Shown one piece after another: positions 53,299-62,241 of a stretch of DNA of 64,000 nt. This stretch comes from Pseudarthrobacter sp. NamE5 (GTDB lineage Bacteria > Actinomycetota > Actinomycetes > Actinomycetales > Micrococcaceae). The stretch is taken from positions 163,931 through 227,930 of the forward strand of contig NZ_CM016730.1 of NCBI RefSeq assembly GCF_005796225.1, in the 5' to 3' direction. How positions within the stretch are numbered: position 1 is the stretch's first letter; each line of letters begins with the position of its first letter. The notes below the pieces were generated by a model. The model worked only from the letters and a program-made list of their open reading frames with translations. It made no database searches and was not told where the DNA came from. Position numbers and translations under genes: made by a program.

Positions 53299-54430
53299 GA
53301 CGGTCGATGCTCCAAGTCGAGGTGTTGAGCGTGATGGCGGAATTCAAAATCGACGGTTCCTGATATCCCGTGATGAATTTTACAGCCTCTATCACGCCCA
53401 TTTTCGCAACCATAGCATTGTATGGATCCATAATATTGGGGCTGAACCTATCGTTGATATTCTGAACGTCGCTATTCTCATCGATCATAAAGGACTTGGG
53501 CGCGCGCTGCGTATACGACGGAGTTAAGCCAGGAACGCTCATTGGTCCGATAGTCAGTTCCGAAAAACCATGAGGCCCGAGATTGAAACATGGGACTCCT
53601 CGGCGATAACAGCTCTCATCTACCATGTAGTGGATCAGGCCTCTAGGCGTATCAGCGGCAATAAAAAGAAGATCCGGCAACGAACCCATCGATGATTCGA
53701 TTTCATTCAATACAAACTCGACGTCATCCTGTGAGGCAATGCGCCTGTTCAGAGTCGTTATTTTCGTTCGAGGATTGTGCTTTAGAATCTGCTTCTCTGC
53801 AGCATTAATTTTGAGTTCGCCAATGGACTCTTCCGTATAGAGAACCTGCCGAGAAGTGTTGCTGAGTTCAATACTGTCGAAGTCGACTAACGACAGATGT
53901 CCGACGCCCATCATCGCCATGCCTAAACTAACATAGCTTCCAACGCCGCCTACACCTACAATAGCGATATGTGACTGCTCAAGCTTCTGCTGAAATTCTA
54001 CGGCTTTTCGATCATCCACCTCCGGTAGCGATGCAAAGTTCCGAATCTGCCGGTCCCACTTCGTATAGGAGTAGGCGTCCAAAGAGGTTAGACTGTCCCG
54101 GAGTTCGGCGTACTCCGCCTTTTTAATAATGTTTTCATCCGTGCAGAAGTTGAGAACTTCGAGGACGGATCCAGGATCGTAGCCCTGGCGAGACATTTCA
54201 TCAATGATTTCCTGATAGCTTCGCGAGCCGTCCACAAGCTGTAGGCATGCAAGAAAGTTTTGATAGTCACCAGACAGTGTGATCATCTCTTTGCCATTGA
54301 CGGCAACCACCAGTCCGTCTTTGGTAACGGTCAGGTATAGAGAATCGTTTGTCGTCACTTTGCAGGTGGTATCCAGCATCGCCACTTTATTTACCCCATT
54401 CGCTTTAGCTTCGATTCGGGATGCTATCAC
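53288..54430 (-). CDS. E1/ThiF-like adenylating enzyme with N-terminal RRE-like domain
   Basis: 380 aa. Residues about 40-105 (VVAVNGKEMITLSGDYQNFLACLQLVDGSRSYQEIIDEM, then VLEVLNFCTDENII) look like the winged RiPP recognition element (PqqD fold). Residues about 150-375 are the E1 fold: AIVGVGGVGSYVSLGMAMMGVGHLSLVDFD (GxGGxG 159-164, Asp183/185), NTSRQVLYTEESIGELK with Asn191, Arg194, Gln195 as in MccB. No CxxC zinc pairs are seen, unlike MccB and MoeB. It would adenylate a carboxylate, most likely of the partner peptide. It is first in the operon and AT-rich. Confidence 0.85.
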   Translation of the reverse strand: MIASRIEAKANGVNKVAMLDTTCKVTTNDSLYLTVTKDGLVVAVNGKEMITLSGDYQNFLACLQLVDGSRSYQEIIDEMSRQGYDPGSVLEVLNFCTDENIIKKAEYAELRDSLTSLDAYSYTKWDRQIRNFASLPEVDDRKAVEFQQKLEQSHIAIVGVGGVGSYVSLGMAMMGVGHLSLVDFDSIELSNTSRQVLYTEESIGELKINAAEKQILKHNPRTKITTLNRRIASQDDVEFVLNEIESSMGSLPDLLFIAADTPRGLIHYMVDESCYRRGVPCFNLGPHGFSELTIGPMSVPGLTPSYTQRAPKSFMIDENSDVQNINDRFSPNIMDPYNAMVAKMGVIEAVKFITGYQEPSILNSAITLNTSTWSIDRHEY

Positions 54431-54820
54431 AAGGTTCGACCCTGACGCCTGTCATCACTGAACGTCTCGATTATTACCGATGCGATTCACGGGTAGCATC
54501 TACTTTTAGAGAAAACAAGTCAACTGCTTCTTCTTGCTTCTGCAAGGAAATGGAGGCGCACTTTAGCAGGCTTATGCATTAGTGCATGTCAAGGAAACAG
54601 GAGGGTTTTGGATCACGCTGACAGAGTGGTTGAGCCGACGGTACGCACCTATTCGAGTAGCACTAGCCGCTGCTAGTCACCTCCGACGATGGTCAAGGTT
54701 GCGCGAAAGGAATGAGCAAAAGGTTTGCTGCGGTTGGCCATGCATCCCGTCAACCGGCTCTGCAGATCATTCACTGCAGGGGGCTGACGCCGCACTGATC
54801 GGATTGGATGGGATCCTTTG
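54431..54820. promoter_or_regulatory. Divergent promoter region of the peptide cluster
   Basis: 390 bp between the E1-like gene and the GNAT gene. No gene is supported. The AT-rich part just upstream of the E1 start is a plausible promoter. No clear operator was seen. Confidence 0.45.
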
Positions 54821-55369
54821 ATGGCTACCTTGATTGCTCTGCACCCCTCCTATCACTCGTCGTGGTTAGAGGGGACTGCTGAATTCGCCGGTGAACACAG
54901 GGGCGGGGCTGGCGGTGAAGGGTGGTCTCTTATGGAACTTCGTGACGTTAATGCATTCTCCAAGTTCGTGGCTGACCTTAATGCTGATGCTCTACCCGAA
55001 AGTCCGCGTAAGCCAGGGTACGTTCCCTGCACGTACTTGTGTATTGTCGAGCGTCAGAGGTTTCTGGGGTCGCTGGTTATCAGGCATGAGCTAAATGAGT
55101 TCCTCCTCGAAGAAGGGGGCCACATCGGATATAGCGTCCGCCCCTCCGCTCGCGGACGCGGGTACGCCACCCGCGCCCTAGGAGAAGCGCTATCAATCGC
55201 TCGCAATCTAGGGGTCTCACACGTTCTTCTGACATGCGCCGAAGGCAACGCTGCATCAAGGACGATCATCGAAAAGAACGGTGGCGTCTATGAAGACAGT
55301 CGTAGGGGCACACGCAGATACTGGATTTATGCCGGCTTGGCGGACGAGGACGGCAGTTTCAGGCGTTGA
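54821..55369 (+). CDS. GNAT-family N-acetyltransferase
   Basis: 182 aa from ATG 54821. ELRDVNAFSKFVADLNADA, LGSLVIRHELNEFLLEEGGHIGYSVRPSARGRGYATRALGEALSIARNLGVSHVLLTCAEGNAASRTIIEKNGG shows the acetyl-CoA loop (RGRGYA) and the closing N-AS-x-x-IEKNGG motif. Closest to the RimJ/L-like amino-terminal and antibiotic acetylases. It is adjacent to the peptide cluster but in opposite direction and higher GC, so a role in immunity is only a possibility. Confidence 0.9.
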   Translation: MATLIALHPSYHSSWLEGTAEFAGEHRGGAGGEGWSLMELRDVNAFSKFVADLNADALPESPRKPGYVPCTYLCIVERQRFLGSLVIRHELNEFLLEEGGHIGYSVRPSARGRGYATRALGEALSIARNLGVSHVLLTCAEGNAASRTIIEKNGGVYEDSRRGTRRYWIYAGLADEDGSFRR

Positions 55370-55537
55370 CAGAGTTCGCTGATGGTGCCTTTGTTCCCTT
55401 GTTTCCGCACTCGGAGCAGCATAGAAATCCTTGCCGCCCATCGTGGCACGGAGCGTTCAGTAAGCACAGGTACTTGCGGCATTCTGCCGACCCAGGTGAT
55501 CGAGTTACAGCTACGGCTCTCACAGCGACCAGTCATA

Positions 55538-55767
55538 TGAAGAACATTGCCAGCATGCGCCTTACTGCCCGAGCGCCCATCGCTGAGCGATGGCTGAACC
55601 GTTGGGAAGAACTTCTCCAACTGTCCGATGATGAACTGGAGAAGGCCATGCTTACTGACAGTGAAGAGGGCAGGGACCTGCGCCAAATCAGTCCTTTTGC
55701 AGGGGCTTTAAGCCCGGAAGACCGGCTAGTCGCCATGAAAAAAGCCCAGTTGCTTGAAAAGAGATGA
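55538..55767 (+). CDS. Hypothetical protein, about 76 aa
   Basis: The open frame from about 55366 becomes protein-like only from ATG 55538 or 55556: APIAERWLNRWEELLQLSDDELEKAMLTDSEEGRDLRQISPFAGALSPEDRLVAMKKAQLLEK is a helical, acidic sequence. The ribosome site is weak. It ends 17 bp before the left end of the IS256 element. It may be a truncated remnant. Family not recognised. Confidence 0.5.
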
Positions 55768-55784
55768 GCTAGAGCACGCGATCC

Positions 55785-57133
55785 GGGACTGTAGAAAAAC
55801 GGTGGGAACGGCGTGGCCTGACCGAAAGGCAAGGCTATGACCGAGACCGCAGAGATGATCGATCCCATGACGGGAGAGATCATCGATCAGAAGGAGCTCG
55901 CGGAGGCGCTGCTGGAGCAGGCGCGCGAGCAGGGCGTGAGCCTGCTGGGCCCGGGTGGGCTGTTGGCAGGCCTGACGAAGAATGTGCTCGAGACCGCGCT
56001 GGAGGCGGAGATTACCGAGCATCTCGGCCACGAGCGCCACGGGGCGGCTGAGAGCGGGAACGTGCGTAACGGGACCCGGTCCAAGACCTTATTCACAGAG
56101 GTCGGCCCCGTTGATATCGATGTTCCCAGGGACCGGGCGGGTAGCTTCGAGCCGCGGATCGTGAAGAAGCGCCAGCGCCGCCTGGACGGGATCGATGAGG
56201 TCGTCCTGTCCCTGACGGCCCGTGGCCTGACGACCGGAGAGATCGCAGCGCACTTCGATGAGGTCTATGGCGCCACCGTCTCGAAGGACACGATCAGTCG
56301 GATCACTGAGAAGGTCTCGGAGGAGATGGCGGAATGGGCCAACAGGCCCCTTGACCGCGTCTACCCGGTGGTCTTCATCGATGCGATCCACGTCAAGGTC
56401 CGCGATGGGCAGGTGCGCAATAAGCCGTTCTACGTCGTCCTGGGCGTCACCGTGAACGGTGAACGCGACATCCTCGGAATCTGGGCCGGAGATGGCGGGG
56501 AGGGCGCGAAGTACTGGCTCGGGGTGCTGACCGAGATCAAGAACCGCGGCGTGGAGGACGTGTGCATTGCGGTGTGCGACGGGCTTAAGGGCTTGCCCGA
56601 GGCGATCACTACCGTCTGGGAGCAGGCGACTGTCCAGACGTGCGTGATCCATCTGATCCGCAACACTTTCCGCTACGCACCGCGCCAGCACTGGGACGAG
56701 CTCTCGCGGGACCTCAAGCCTGTTTACACCGCCCCTACCGAAGCGGCGGCCCGTGAACGCTTCGCCGACTTCGAGGCCAAGTGGGCTACGAAGTACCCGG
56801 CCATTGGGCGTCTCTGGCGAAGCGCCTGGGCTGAGTTCGCCCCGTTCCTGGACTGGGACGCCGAGATCCGAAGGGTGATCTGTTCGACGAATGCGATCGA
56901 ATCCCTCAATGCTCGCTACCGGCGCGCGGTGCGGGCACGGGGTCATTTCCCGAACGACGCCGCGGCGCTGAAATGCCTCTACCTCGTAACCCGTTCCCTT
57001 GACCCCACAGGGCAGGGACGAGCACGATGGGCCACGAGGTGGAAGCCGGCTTTGAACGCATTCGCGATCGCATTCGAAGGCAGAATCAATTAACCGCAAG
57101 CCAGGCCAGACCCACCGTTAATCTGACAGACCC
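55785..57133 (+). mobile_element. IS256-family insertion sequence
   Basis: Imperfect terminal inverted repeats: left 55785 onward (gggactgtagaaaaacggtg), right ending about 57133 (read inverted: gggtctgtcagattaacggtg); both share the acggtggg core typical for IS256. They enclose one intact transposase gene. No clear 8-bp target duplication was found at the ends chosen, so the exact boundaries or the age of the insertion are uncertain. Confidence 0.8.
55837..57093 (+). CDS. IS256-family transposase (mutator type)
   Basis: 418 aa, full length. DDE residues: Asp in VVFIDAIHVKVRDGQVRNK, Asp in DVCIAVCDGLKGLPEAI, Glu in ICSTNAIESLNARYRRAVRARGHFP. N-terminal GNVRNGTRSKTLFTEVGPVDIDVPRDR is the DNA-binding region. 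No frameshift or stop, so the element may still be active. Confidence 0.95.
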   Translation: MTETAEMIDPMTGEIIDQKELAEALLEQAREQGVSLLGPGGLLAGLTKNVLETALEAEITEHLGHERHGAAESGNVRNGTRSKTLFTEVGPVDIDVPRDRAGSFEPRIVKKRQRRLDGIDEVVLSLTARGLTTGEIAAHFDEVYGATVSKDTISRITEKVSEEMAEWANRPLDRVYPVVFIDAIHVKVRDGQVRNKPFYVVLGVTVNGERDILGIWAGDGGEGAKYWLGVLTEIKNRGVEDVCIAVCDGLKGLPEAITTVWEQATVQTCVIHLIRNTFRYAPRQHWDELSRDLKPVYTAPTEAAARERFADFEAKWATKYPAIGRLWRSAWAEFAPFLDWDAEIRRVICSTNAIESLNARYRRAVRARGHFPNDAAALKCLYLVTRSLDPTGQGRARWATRWKPALNAFAIAFEGRIN

Positions 57134-57411
57134 TCTACATCCGCTGGAATGACTATGGACCGGATTTTGGAGTACTTCGGACCCAAAAAACTTTCGCTAT
57201 GAGGCCGGGTATCCGTTGGGTAAATTGTCATTTGGCGCTCAGATGGACTGACGGTGACGAGTGTAACCCCACCGTCGGACAGGAACTGTGCCGCCCCGCT
57301 TGCGGGGGAGGGAGCTTCTTTGGGAATGAAGCGCCCCTCCATGAGTCCATCTTCACTCCAGTGTGTCACCAAGGTCCCTCGGTCGCCGGGCTGTATCCCG
57401 TACTGGGCCAT
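57118..57411 (-). CDS. Small hypothetical protein at the end of the SIR2-HerA operon, C-terminus probably replaced by IS256
   Basis: 97 aa. MAQYGIQPGDRGTLVTHWSEDGLMEGRFIP, then FLSDGGVTLVTVSPSERQMTIYP looks like a beta-rich domain. The last residues (GLSD) are encoded by the right terminal repeat of the IS256 element, so the original C-terminus was lost. Same strand as HerA, following the 76-aa ORF by 6 bp. Family not recognised. Confidence 0.5.
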   Translation of the reverse strand: MAQYGIQPGDRGTLVTHWSEDGLMEGRFIPKEAPSPASGAAQFLSDGGVTLVTVSPSERQMTIYPTDTRPHSESFLGPKYSKIRSIVIPADVEGLSD

Positions 57412-57417
57412 AGATAG

Positions 57418-57648
57418 TCAACTTTCTTCAATCGGGCTGCACCCTTGGTTGGGCGAACTAACTTCATCAACAGTCGGTTTAGCCTGCTCAAGTGAATGCC
57501 TGGCTGATTGGCGGCTGGCGGCGGCGAAACCCGGGCCGGGGGAGAGGAGTCGCTGTGGAGCACCGCTGGTGGCGCGTCGCGCAGCAGCTGTGCCGGTATG
57601 TCTTTGTATCAAGGAGTCCATCTCTTGAATGCGGGCCCGAGCGTCCAC
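57418..57648 (-). CDS. Small hypothetical ORF directly after HerA (76 aa)
   Basis: GTG at 57648 immediately follows the HerA stop codon. The product is polar, MDARARIQEMDSLIQRH then low-complexity Ala/Ser/Pro. Its position in a row of closely packed genes is the main support; codon pattern is weak. It could be non-coding. Confidence 0.35.
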   Translation of the reverse strand: MDARARIQEMDSLIQRHTGTAAARRATSGAPQRLLSPGPGFAAASRQSARHSLEQAKPTVDEVSSPNQGCSPIEES

Positions 57649-59715
57649 CTACTGCCGGTCCGGAAGTCCAATCCAATTTTCGACAACGCGATCAATGTGT
57701 GCTGGCAGTTGGCTAAGTCTCTGCTTATCAGCCCACCTATTGATGAAGTCTGGATCGTTGCTCTTTGGAGCGTTTTGGATATCGCGGATTCGAACAGCCG
57801 CGGGAACACCGGTGCTTACTCCGGTTACCAAGGCATGTTGCTGCGCGAGGCTAGGAAGCTGATCCAGAAGAGATCTTGAGCTGAGCGACGTCGCATGGCG
57901 TAGCAGGTTTTGGTCAGCCTCATGCGTCAAGCGGTGCGCGATTACTGTCCCGCACTGTGCGACTACCGTTTCACTAAGTTCACTGGGACGCTGGCTTGCC
58001 AACAACAGGGACAGTCCAAACTTGCGGCCTTCCTTAGCGATCCGTTCGAATACAGAAGCGGACCGGCCTCCTGCGCTGTTCGATTCGCTGCGTGCGGGGA
58101 CAAATCGGTGCGCCTCTTCGAGTACGAGCAAGATTGGATGCTCGGCCCGTGGATCGCTTCTAACAGCGAAGTCGAACAGGATTCTTCCCAGCAGCGCGGT
58201 GACATTCTCCAAGACGTCACTAGCGACCAAGCTCAGATCGAAGATGGTGACAGACGGGCCATCATTGTGGTTGGCCGTTTGTTCTTCATAGAGTTTTGCC
58301 CCTGGCCAGTCGGAGTCATCCCCTTCCTTTCTGGGGTCCGCCCCCATCAGCATCCTGAGGTATGAGCCCAACGGGTCGTAGTGGTTTTCTACCCGCGACA
58401 TGAAGTCATAACGCCCATCTGCGAGGAGCCGGCTTAACCGCATCTGTAGGGTTGCGACATACGCGGCGATGCGATTGTCGCCCGCTTGTTCCATGGTGAC
58501 GCGGTTTGGCAGGAAGAAATCACAGAGTTCCTGCAGCGAGTAGTAGATCGGTGCATCAAAGTCAGGCGAAACCTTTTCACTGCCGAGATTGAGGGCGCCG
58601 ATCGCCTGAGAAATCTGAGCACGAAGCCCGTCGAAGAGAGTGTTGAGGGCAACGATCTGCTGTGCATCAAGCGGCGTCCACGGCTGCGGCCGGATGTTGC
58701 CTTGTCTGACCGTTTCACGCACGAGGCTCAGCATCGCGCTCCACTGGGCACTGCATGGACCTGAGTTCTGAGCTTGTAATTGGAACAGTGCCTCGAGCGC
58801 GGCTAGTTGCTGGGAGACTCGCAATTCGGCCTGCTTATCTGCGTAAAGTCCCTCGATAATGGTGATGGAGCTACGGACTGCCAGGAATCTGTTGACGTCA
58901 GAGCGCCCATCGGACTTGCTCGCCCGTGCGTCCGCGATCGAACGCTGCAGAATCGGGGCTTGAACTCCTTCACCTGCACGGAACAGCGCAAGGTTCTCTT
59001 CGCTATTCATAAACCAATGTGGCAGGAACAGGCCGTCCGATGCTCCCAGAGACGGCCCCAGCACCAGAGTGCGGGTAGATCGCCCGCGAGTAGAGTCATG
59101 ACGGAACGATTGGGCGTACTCTCCGTTGACGTCGAATATGACGATGTGACCGTTAGGAATTGGTCGGTCAAGCAGCCCGTCGATGATTGCCATAACAGTG
59201 CATGACTTTCCTGATCCCGTAGACCCGACCACTGCGCAATGGTGTCCAAGGAGTAAATTTGCGTCCAGGTGAACGTCTTGGTCGGCCGCCACCGTCGAAG
59301 TTCCGAGGCGCAGCGCGGGGACATCACGAGGTAGGAAGATACTTTTCACCTCGTTTGGCGTCGCCGAGTGTACGGGAGCGTGTAAAGGCGGGTATCCAGT
59401 TAGTCCTGACTTGAATGCCCCACCTTCGAACCGTCCGACGACGGCTGCCTCAAGTTCGTACGCGCTCTGGTCGTCTTCGCTGCGGACAACTGACTCGCCA
59501 CTGGGTTCTATTCGTCGGCTGATATAAACGCCGGTCACAATAGCGACGACCTTATGGGCCCCTGCCGGCACAGTGACATAGGAGTTTACGACACCGACGG
59601 TATGTAGGCCATCCGGCCCTACCTTGGTAAAGCCTTTCGCGCCGACATCCAGCGCGACCCGGAGTGTCGTGCTCTGAACTGCGGTTACGCGTCCTATGAC
59701 GCCTACTTCAGGCAC
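57649..59715 (-). CDS. herA: HerA-type ATPase of a SIR2-HerA defence pair
   Basis: 688 aa. N-terminal HAS-barrel (GVIGRVTAVQSTTLRVALDVGAKGF). Walker A AVVGSTGSGKSCTV (161-174), Walker B ILLVLEEAHRFVPARS, late sensor SLLLASQRPSELSETVVAQCGTVIAHRLTHEADQNLLRHA. HerA proteins form hexameric DNA-translocating rings. Start overlaps the SIR2 stop by 8 bp, so both are translated together. Established knowledge: SIR2-HerA (Nezha-type) pairs stop phage by depleting NAD+ in a large complex. Confidence 0.9.
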   Translation of the reverse strand: MPEVGVIGRVTAVQSTTLRVALDVGAKGFTKVGPDGLHTVGVVNSYVTVPAGAHKVVAIVTGVYISRRIEPSGESVVRSEDDQSAYELEAAVVGRFEGGAFKSGLTGYPPLHAPVHSATPNEVKSIFLPRDVPALRLGTSTVAADQDVHLDANLLLGHHCAVVGSTGSGKSCTVMAIIDGLLDRPIPNGHIVIFDVNGEYAQSFRHDSTRGRSTRTLVLGPSLGASDGLFLPHWFMNSEENLALFRAGEGVQAPILQRSIADARASKSDGRSDVNRFLAVRSSITIIEGLYADKQAELRVSQQLAALEALFQLQAQNSGPCSAQWSAMLSLVRETVRQGNIRPQPWTPLDAQQIVALNTLFDGLRAQISQAIGALNLGSEKVSPDFDAPIYYSLQELCDFFLPNRVTMEQAGDNRIAAYVATLQMRLSRLLADGRYDFMSRVENHYDPLGSYLRMLMGADPRKEGDDSDWPGAKLYEEQTANHNDGPSVTIFDLSLVASDVLENVTALLGRILFDFAVRSDPRAEHPILLVLEEAHRFVPARSESNSAGGRSASVFERIAKEGRKFGLSLLLASQRPSELSETVVAQCGTVIAHRLTHEADQNLLRHATSLSSRSLLDQLPSLAQQHALVTGVSTGVPAAVRIRDIQNAPKSNDPDFINRWADKQRLSQLPAHIDRVVENWIGLPDRQ

Positions 59716-61114
59716 TGAAACCGTCCTCCGCTAGAGTTTTCGCGGTCGTCTTCCGGCCAATGAGCTCTAATGATTCGATAAGCTCGGAAACCGTTCGAGG
59801 GGATGCCACCGCGTCGCCCAGTGAGGGGTCCGGCATAAGGTCTGCAAAGACGGTGAATTTTCCAGCATCACCTGTAAGTACCGCGATTCTTGCGTCGGCA
59901 GCCTGGGCAAGTGCCGATACTGCCGTCCCCTTCGTCTTGCGGTCATCAGCGTCGAGACGCTTACCGACTACGTCATCGGATTCCAGTATTTCTGCCATCA
60001 CCGAAGGTTCCAGCACCGCGAATGGGTCGACTACCAACACATTTAGGGCGGGGTTAACTGCCAGGCTACGCAACAGAATCCGGTTGATATGGGGATCTGC
60101 AAAACCGTATCCAACCGCAAGGATCGCGGTATCGTCCTGCTGAACCGAATCGCCTAACTGCCGCATTAGGTCGGAGTATGGAAAAGCGAGTGTGTCACCT
60201 TCTTTTGCAGTGGTCGGGTAGATGAGAACCCGGTCATCACCTGAGGGGGTGCCGTCCGCAACTTGGTGCACTTCCAGTGATTCGACACCAGTAATACGGT
60301 CTCGTTCAGTCCTGGCACGCCAGTTCAAACTGCCGTGAATCTTATGGACATAGAGGGCACCGTCGGCCCGGGCGATGACTTTCTGCGTACTCGTGTCTAT
60401 CCGGTGGAAATCGAGCCCATAGAAGGACAAATTGAGTCTTCGTTCGACAGTCCCACTGAAGCCGTCGACGTATGGATATCCGAGTTCATCTAAGGCTCGC
60501 TCAATGACCAGATCGTAGTTCGTTGTAAAGATCCTGGGACGAGGTAGATTGGAGCGCCGCGATCGAACCATCCGGGAGATAAACGTCCGGTGGGCCCGTA
60601 ATGGGTCGGTCCGGTAATCCTCGTCGACATCGTCCGCTTTTCCTGGGAGCTTGCACGCTTCGACAAGTGCTGAGCCGATCTTATGCCGTAGTGCTTCGAG
60701 AGCATCGACGTTGAAAGTCTTAGCGGCCGCGCCTTCGCCGAGGGTAACTGTCCCTCCTTGAGTGTGGATAGTTAACGCTGAAGCCAACTGAAGGGCGTTC
60801 AAAAGGCGTTCGAGATCACCGTTGTCCCCTGGGTTGACTAGCTTTAGTAGCGCCCTGTCGGCATCGTTCACACTTCCCCCCGCGTTTCCGATCAACTCGA
60901 CAACCTTCTCGTTATTCAGGTTGCGAGTCTGCGGTGACCCCAAGTGAAACGACGCTCCCGACCCAAGAAGAACCACTAGGTTATGAACCTGCAACAGGTT
61001 CGAAAGGTGGTCTTGAAGAATATGCCGGTCCGCCAGGGTGACTTTCGATTTGATACGTCCGCCGACTATGAAGAGGCCCTGCACACTCTCTTGTTCATTC
61101 ATCCCCATAGGCAT
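59708..61114 (-). CDS. SIR2-like NADase of a SIR2-HerA defence pair
   Basis: 468 aa. NLVVLLGSGASFHLGSP (about 45-61) is the NAD-binding loop. RPRIFTTNYDLVIERALDELGYPYVDGFSG has the Asn/Asp of the active site, and YVHKIHGSLNW the catalytic His. ILAVGYGFADPHINRILL closes the fold. The helical insertion of residues 85-190 and the C-terminal about 120 residues are specific to defence SIR2 proteins. Expected to hydrolyse NAD+ when HerA senses phage infection. Divergent from the 61.3-kb pair. Confidence 0.9.
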   Translation of the reverse strand: MPMGMNEQESVQGLFIVGGRIKSKVTLADRHILQDHLSNLLQVHNLVVLLGSGASFHLGSPQTRNLNNEKVVELIGNAGGSVNDADRALLKLVNPGDNGDLERLLNALQLASALTIHTQGGTVTLGEGAAAKTFNVDALEALRHKIGSALVEACKLPGKADDVDEDYRTDPLRAHRTFISRMVRSRRSNLPRPRIFTTNYDLVIERALDELGYPYVDGFSGTVERRLNLSFYGLDFHRIDTSTQKVIARADGALYVHKIHGSLNWRARTERDRITGVESLEVHQVADGTPSGDDRVLIYPTTAKEGDTLAFPYSDLMRQLGDSVQQDDTAILAVGYGFADPHINRILLRSLAVNPALNVLVVDPFAVLEPSVMAEILESDDVVGKRLDADDRKTKGTAVSALAQAADARIAVLTGDAGKFTVFADLMPDPSLGDAVASPRTVSELIESLELIGRKTTAKTLAEDGFSA

Positions 61115-61269
61115 ACTCTCTCATGGGCTCGGTCAAGTGTTTGAGCGCACTACTGGTGGCTGACTTACACGTGAGACCTGGTACCTGGCGGGACAGAAGG
61201 TCCATTTTTGTCAGCGGCAGTCGATAATCTTTTCTCGGAAGCAAACCGAGCTCGAGTTGGGGGAAGACG

Positions 61270-62241
61270 ATGGCTGAACAAGTCGACGTGAACAAGGCTG
61301 TAGAGGGCATTGGCAAGGCTTTTCGAAATGCGTCGACGCAGTTCATCGAGCAGGTTGAAAACGTCAAGGAAGCCGCCAAAGACACGGTCGACAAAATGGC
61401 CGTAAAGGCGTCGGACGCCTACGAGGAGGCCATAGCGGAGTACAACGCAGCCTTCGCTGCGATGAGCGACAAGGGGCTTTCGCTCCTGCGCCAGCGCGAA
61501 CGGTCAGCGGACCTGATCGAGTTCGTCGAGCTGTTGGTGAACAGCATCGCCAACACCCCGAAGTCGTTCGAGACGTCCTTCGGTGAAATTGGCGACTACA
61601 AGGCCGAGTTCCTGGATGCGGAGGAGTTCGCCCGGAAAGACCTGGAAGTTGCGCAGCGGTCTGCTGCCGGCGCCGGCGCTGGGTTCGCCGCGGGAGCTGC
61701 AGTCTCGAGCGTGGCACCGACGGCCGCGATGTGGGTCGCCACCACTTTCGGCACTGCCTCAACTGGTACCGCCATCTCCGCTCTCTCCGGAGCCGCTGCG
61801 AGCAACGCCGCTCTTGCATGGCTTGGAGGTGGCGCATTGGCTGCCGGAGGTGGAGGCACCGCGGCAGGAGGCGCGTTACTGGCGTTGGCCGGCCCCGTCG
61901 GATGGACCGTCGCAGGAGCGACCCTCCTCGCCTCAATCGCGCTGTTCGCAAAAAAGAAGTTCGACAATCTGGCGGCAAAGGAGGAGGCGCTTGCTGCTGT
62001 AAAGCGCAACTCCGCGTCGGTCAAAAGCGATGATACAAAGATCGACGACCTCCTCCAGAAGACCATCACGCTTCGCGTAGAGCTGGTGAAGTGCTACGGC
62101 GAAGCATTGCCGTACTTTGGCGCCGACTTCCGTTCCCTCTCCCATCCACAGCAGCAGAAACTCGGCGTCCTCGTGAACAATACGAAGTCGTGCGCAGCAC
62201 TGCTGAATAGGCGCATAGAACGGGATGCGACTGATGAATGA
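61270..62241 (+). CDS. Hypothetical protein with coiled N-terminus and Gly/Ala-rich hydrophobic core
   Basis: 323 aa. Residues 1-115 are helical and charged (FIEQVENVKEAAKDTVDKMAVKASDAYEEAIAEYNAAF). Residues about 135-230 are Ala/Gly-rich and hydrophobic with glycine-zipper-like spacing (AAGAGAGFAAGAAVSSVAPTAA, ALAWLGGGALAAGGGGTAAGGALLALAGPVGWTVAG), then a basic helical tail. It may insert in the membrane. It overlaps the next gene by 8 bp, and both are divergent from SIR2-HerA. No family recognised; an abortive-infection pore or a secreted/effector-like protein is possible. Confidence 0.7.
   Translation: MAEQVDVNKAVEGIGKAFRNASTQFIEQVENVKEAAKDTVDKMAVKASDAYEEAIAEYNAAFAAMSDKGLSLLRQRERSADLIEFVELLVNSIANTPKSFETSFGEIGDYKAEFLDAEEFARKDLEVAQRSAAGAGAGFAAGAAVSSVAPTAAMWVATTFGTASTGTAISALSGAAASNAALAWLGGGALAAGGGGTAAGGALLALAGPVGWTVAGATLLASIALFAKKKFDNLAAKEEALAAVKRNSASVKSDDTKIDDLLQKTITLRVELVKCYGEALPYFGADFRSLSHPQQQKLGVLVNNTKSCAALLNRRIERDATDE

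Noticed and set aside
50802..54430. Microcin C7-type cluster
   Set aside because: The E1 core is MccB-like, but the peptide does not end in Asn, the E1 lacks the zinc Cys pairs, and no MccE/MccF-type self-immunity gene is present; a different chemistry is more likely.
54582..54821. 79-codon ORF before the GNAT gene
   Set aside because: No ribosome site and no protein-like character; lies in the probable divergent promoter region.
56089..57099. 336-codon minus-strand ORF inside the IS256 element
   Set aside because: Antisense of the transposase DDE domain; no independent evidence.
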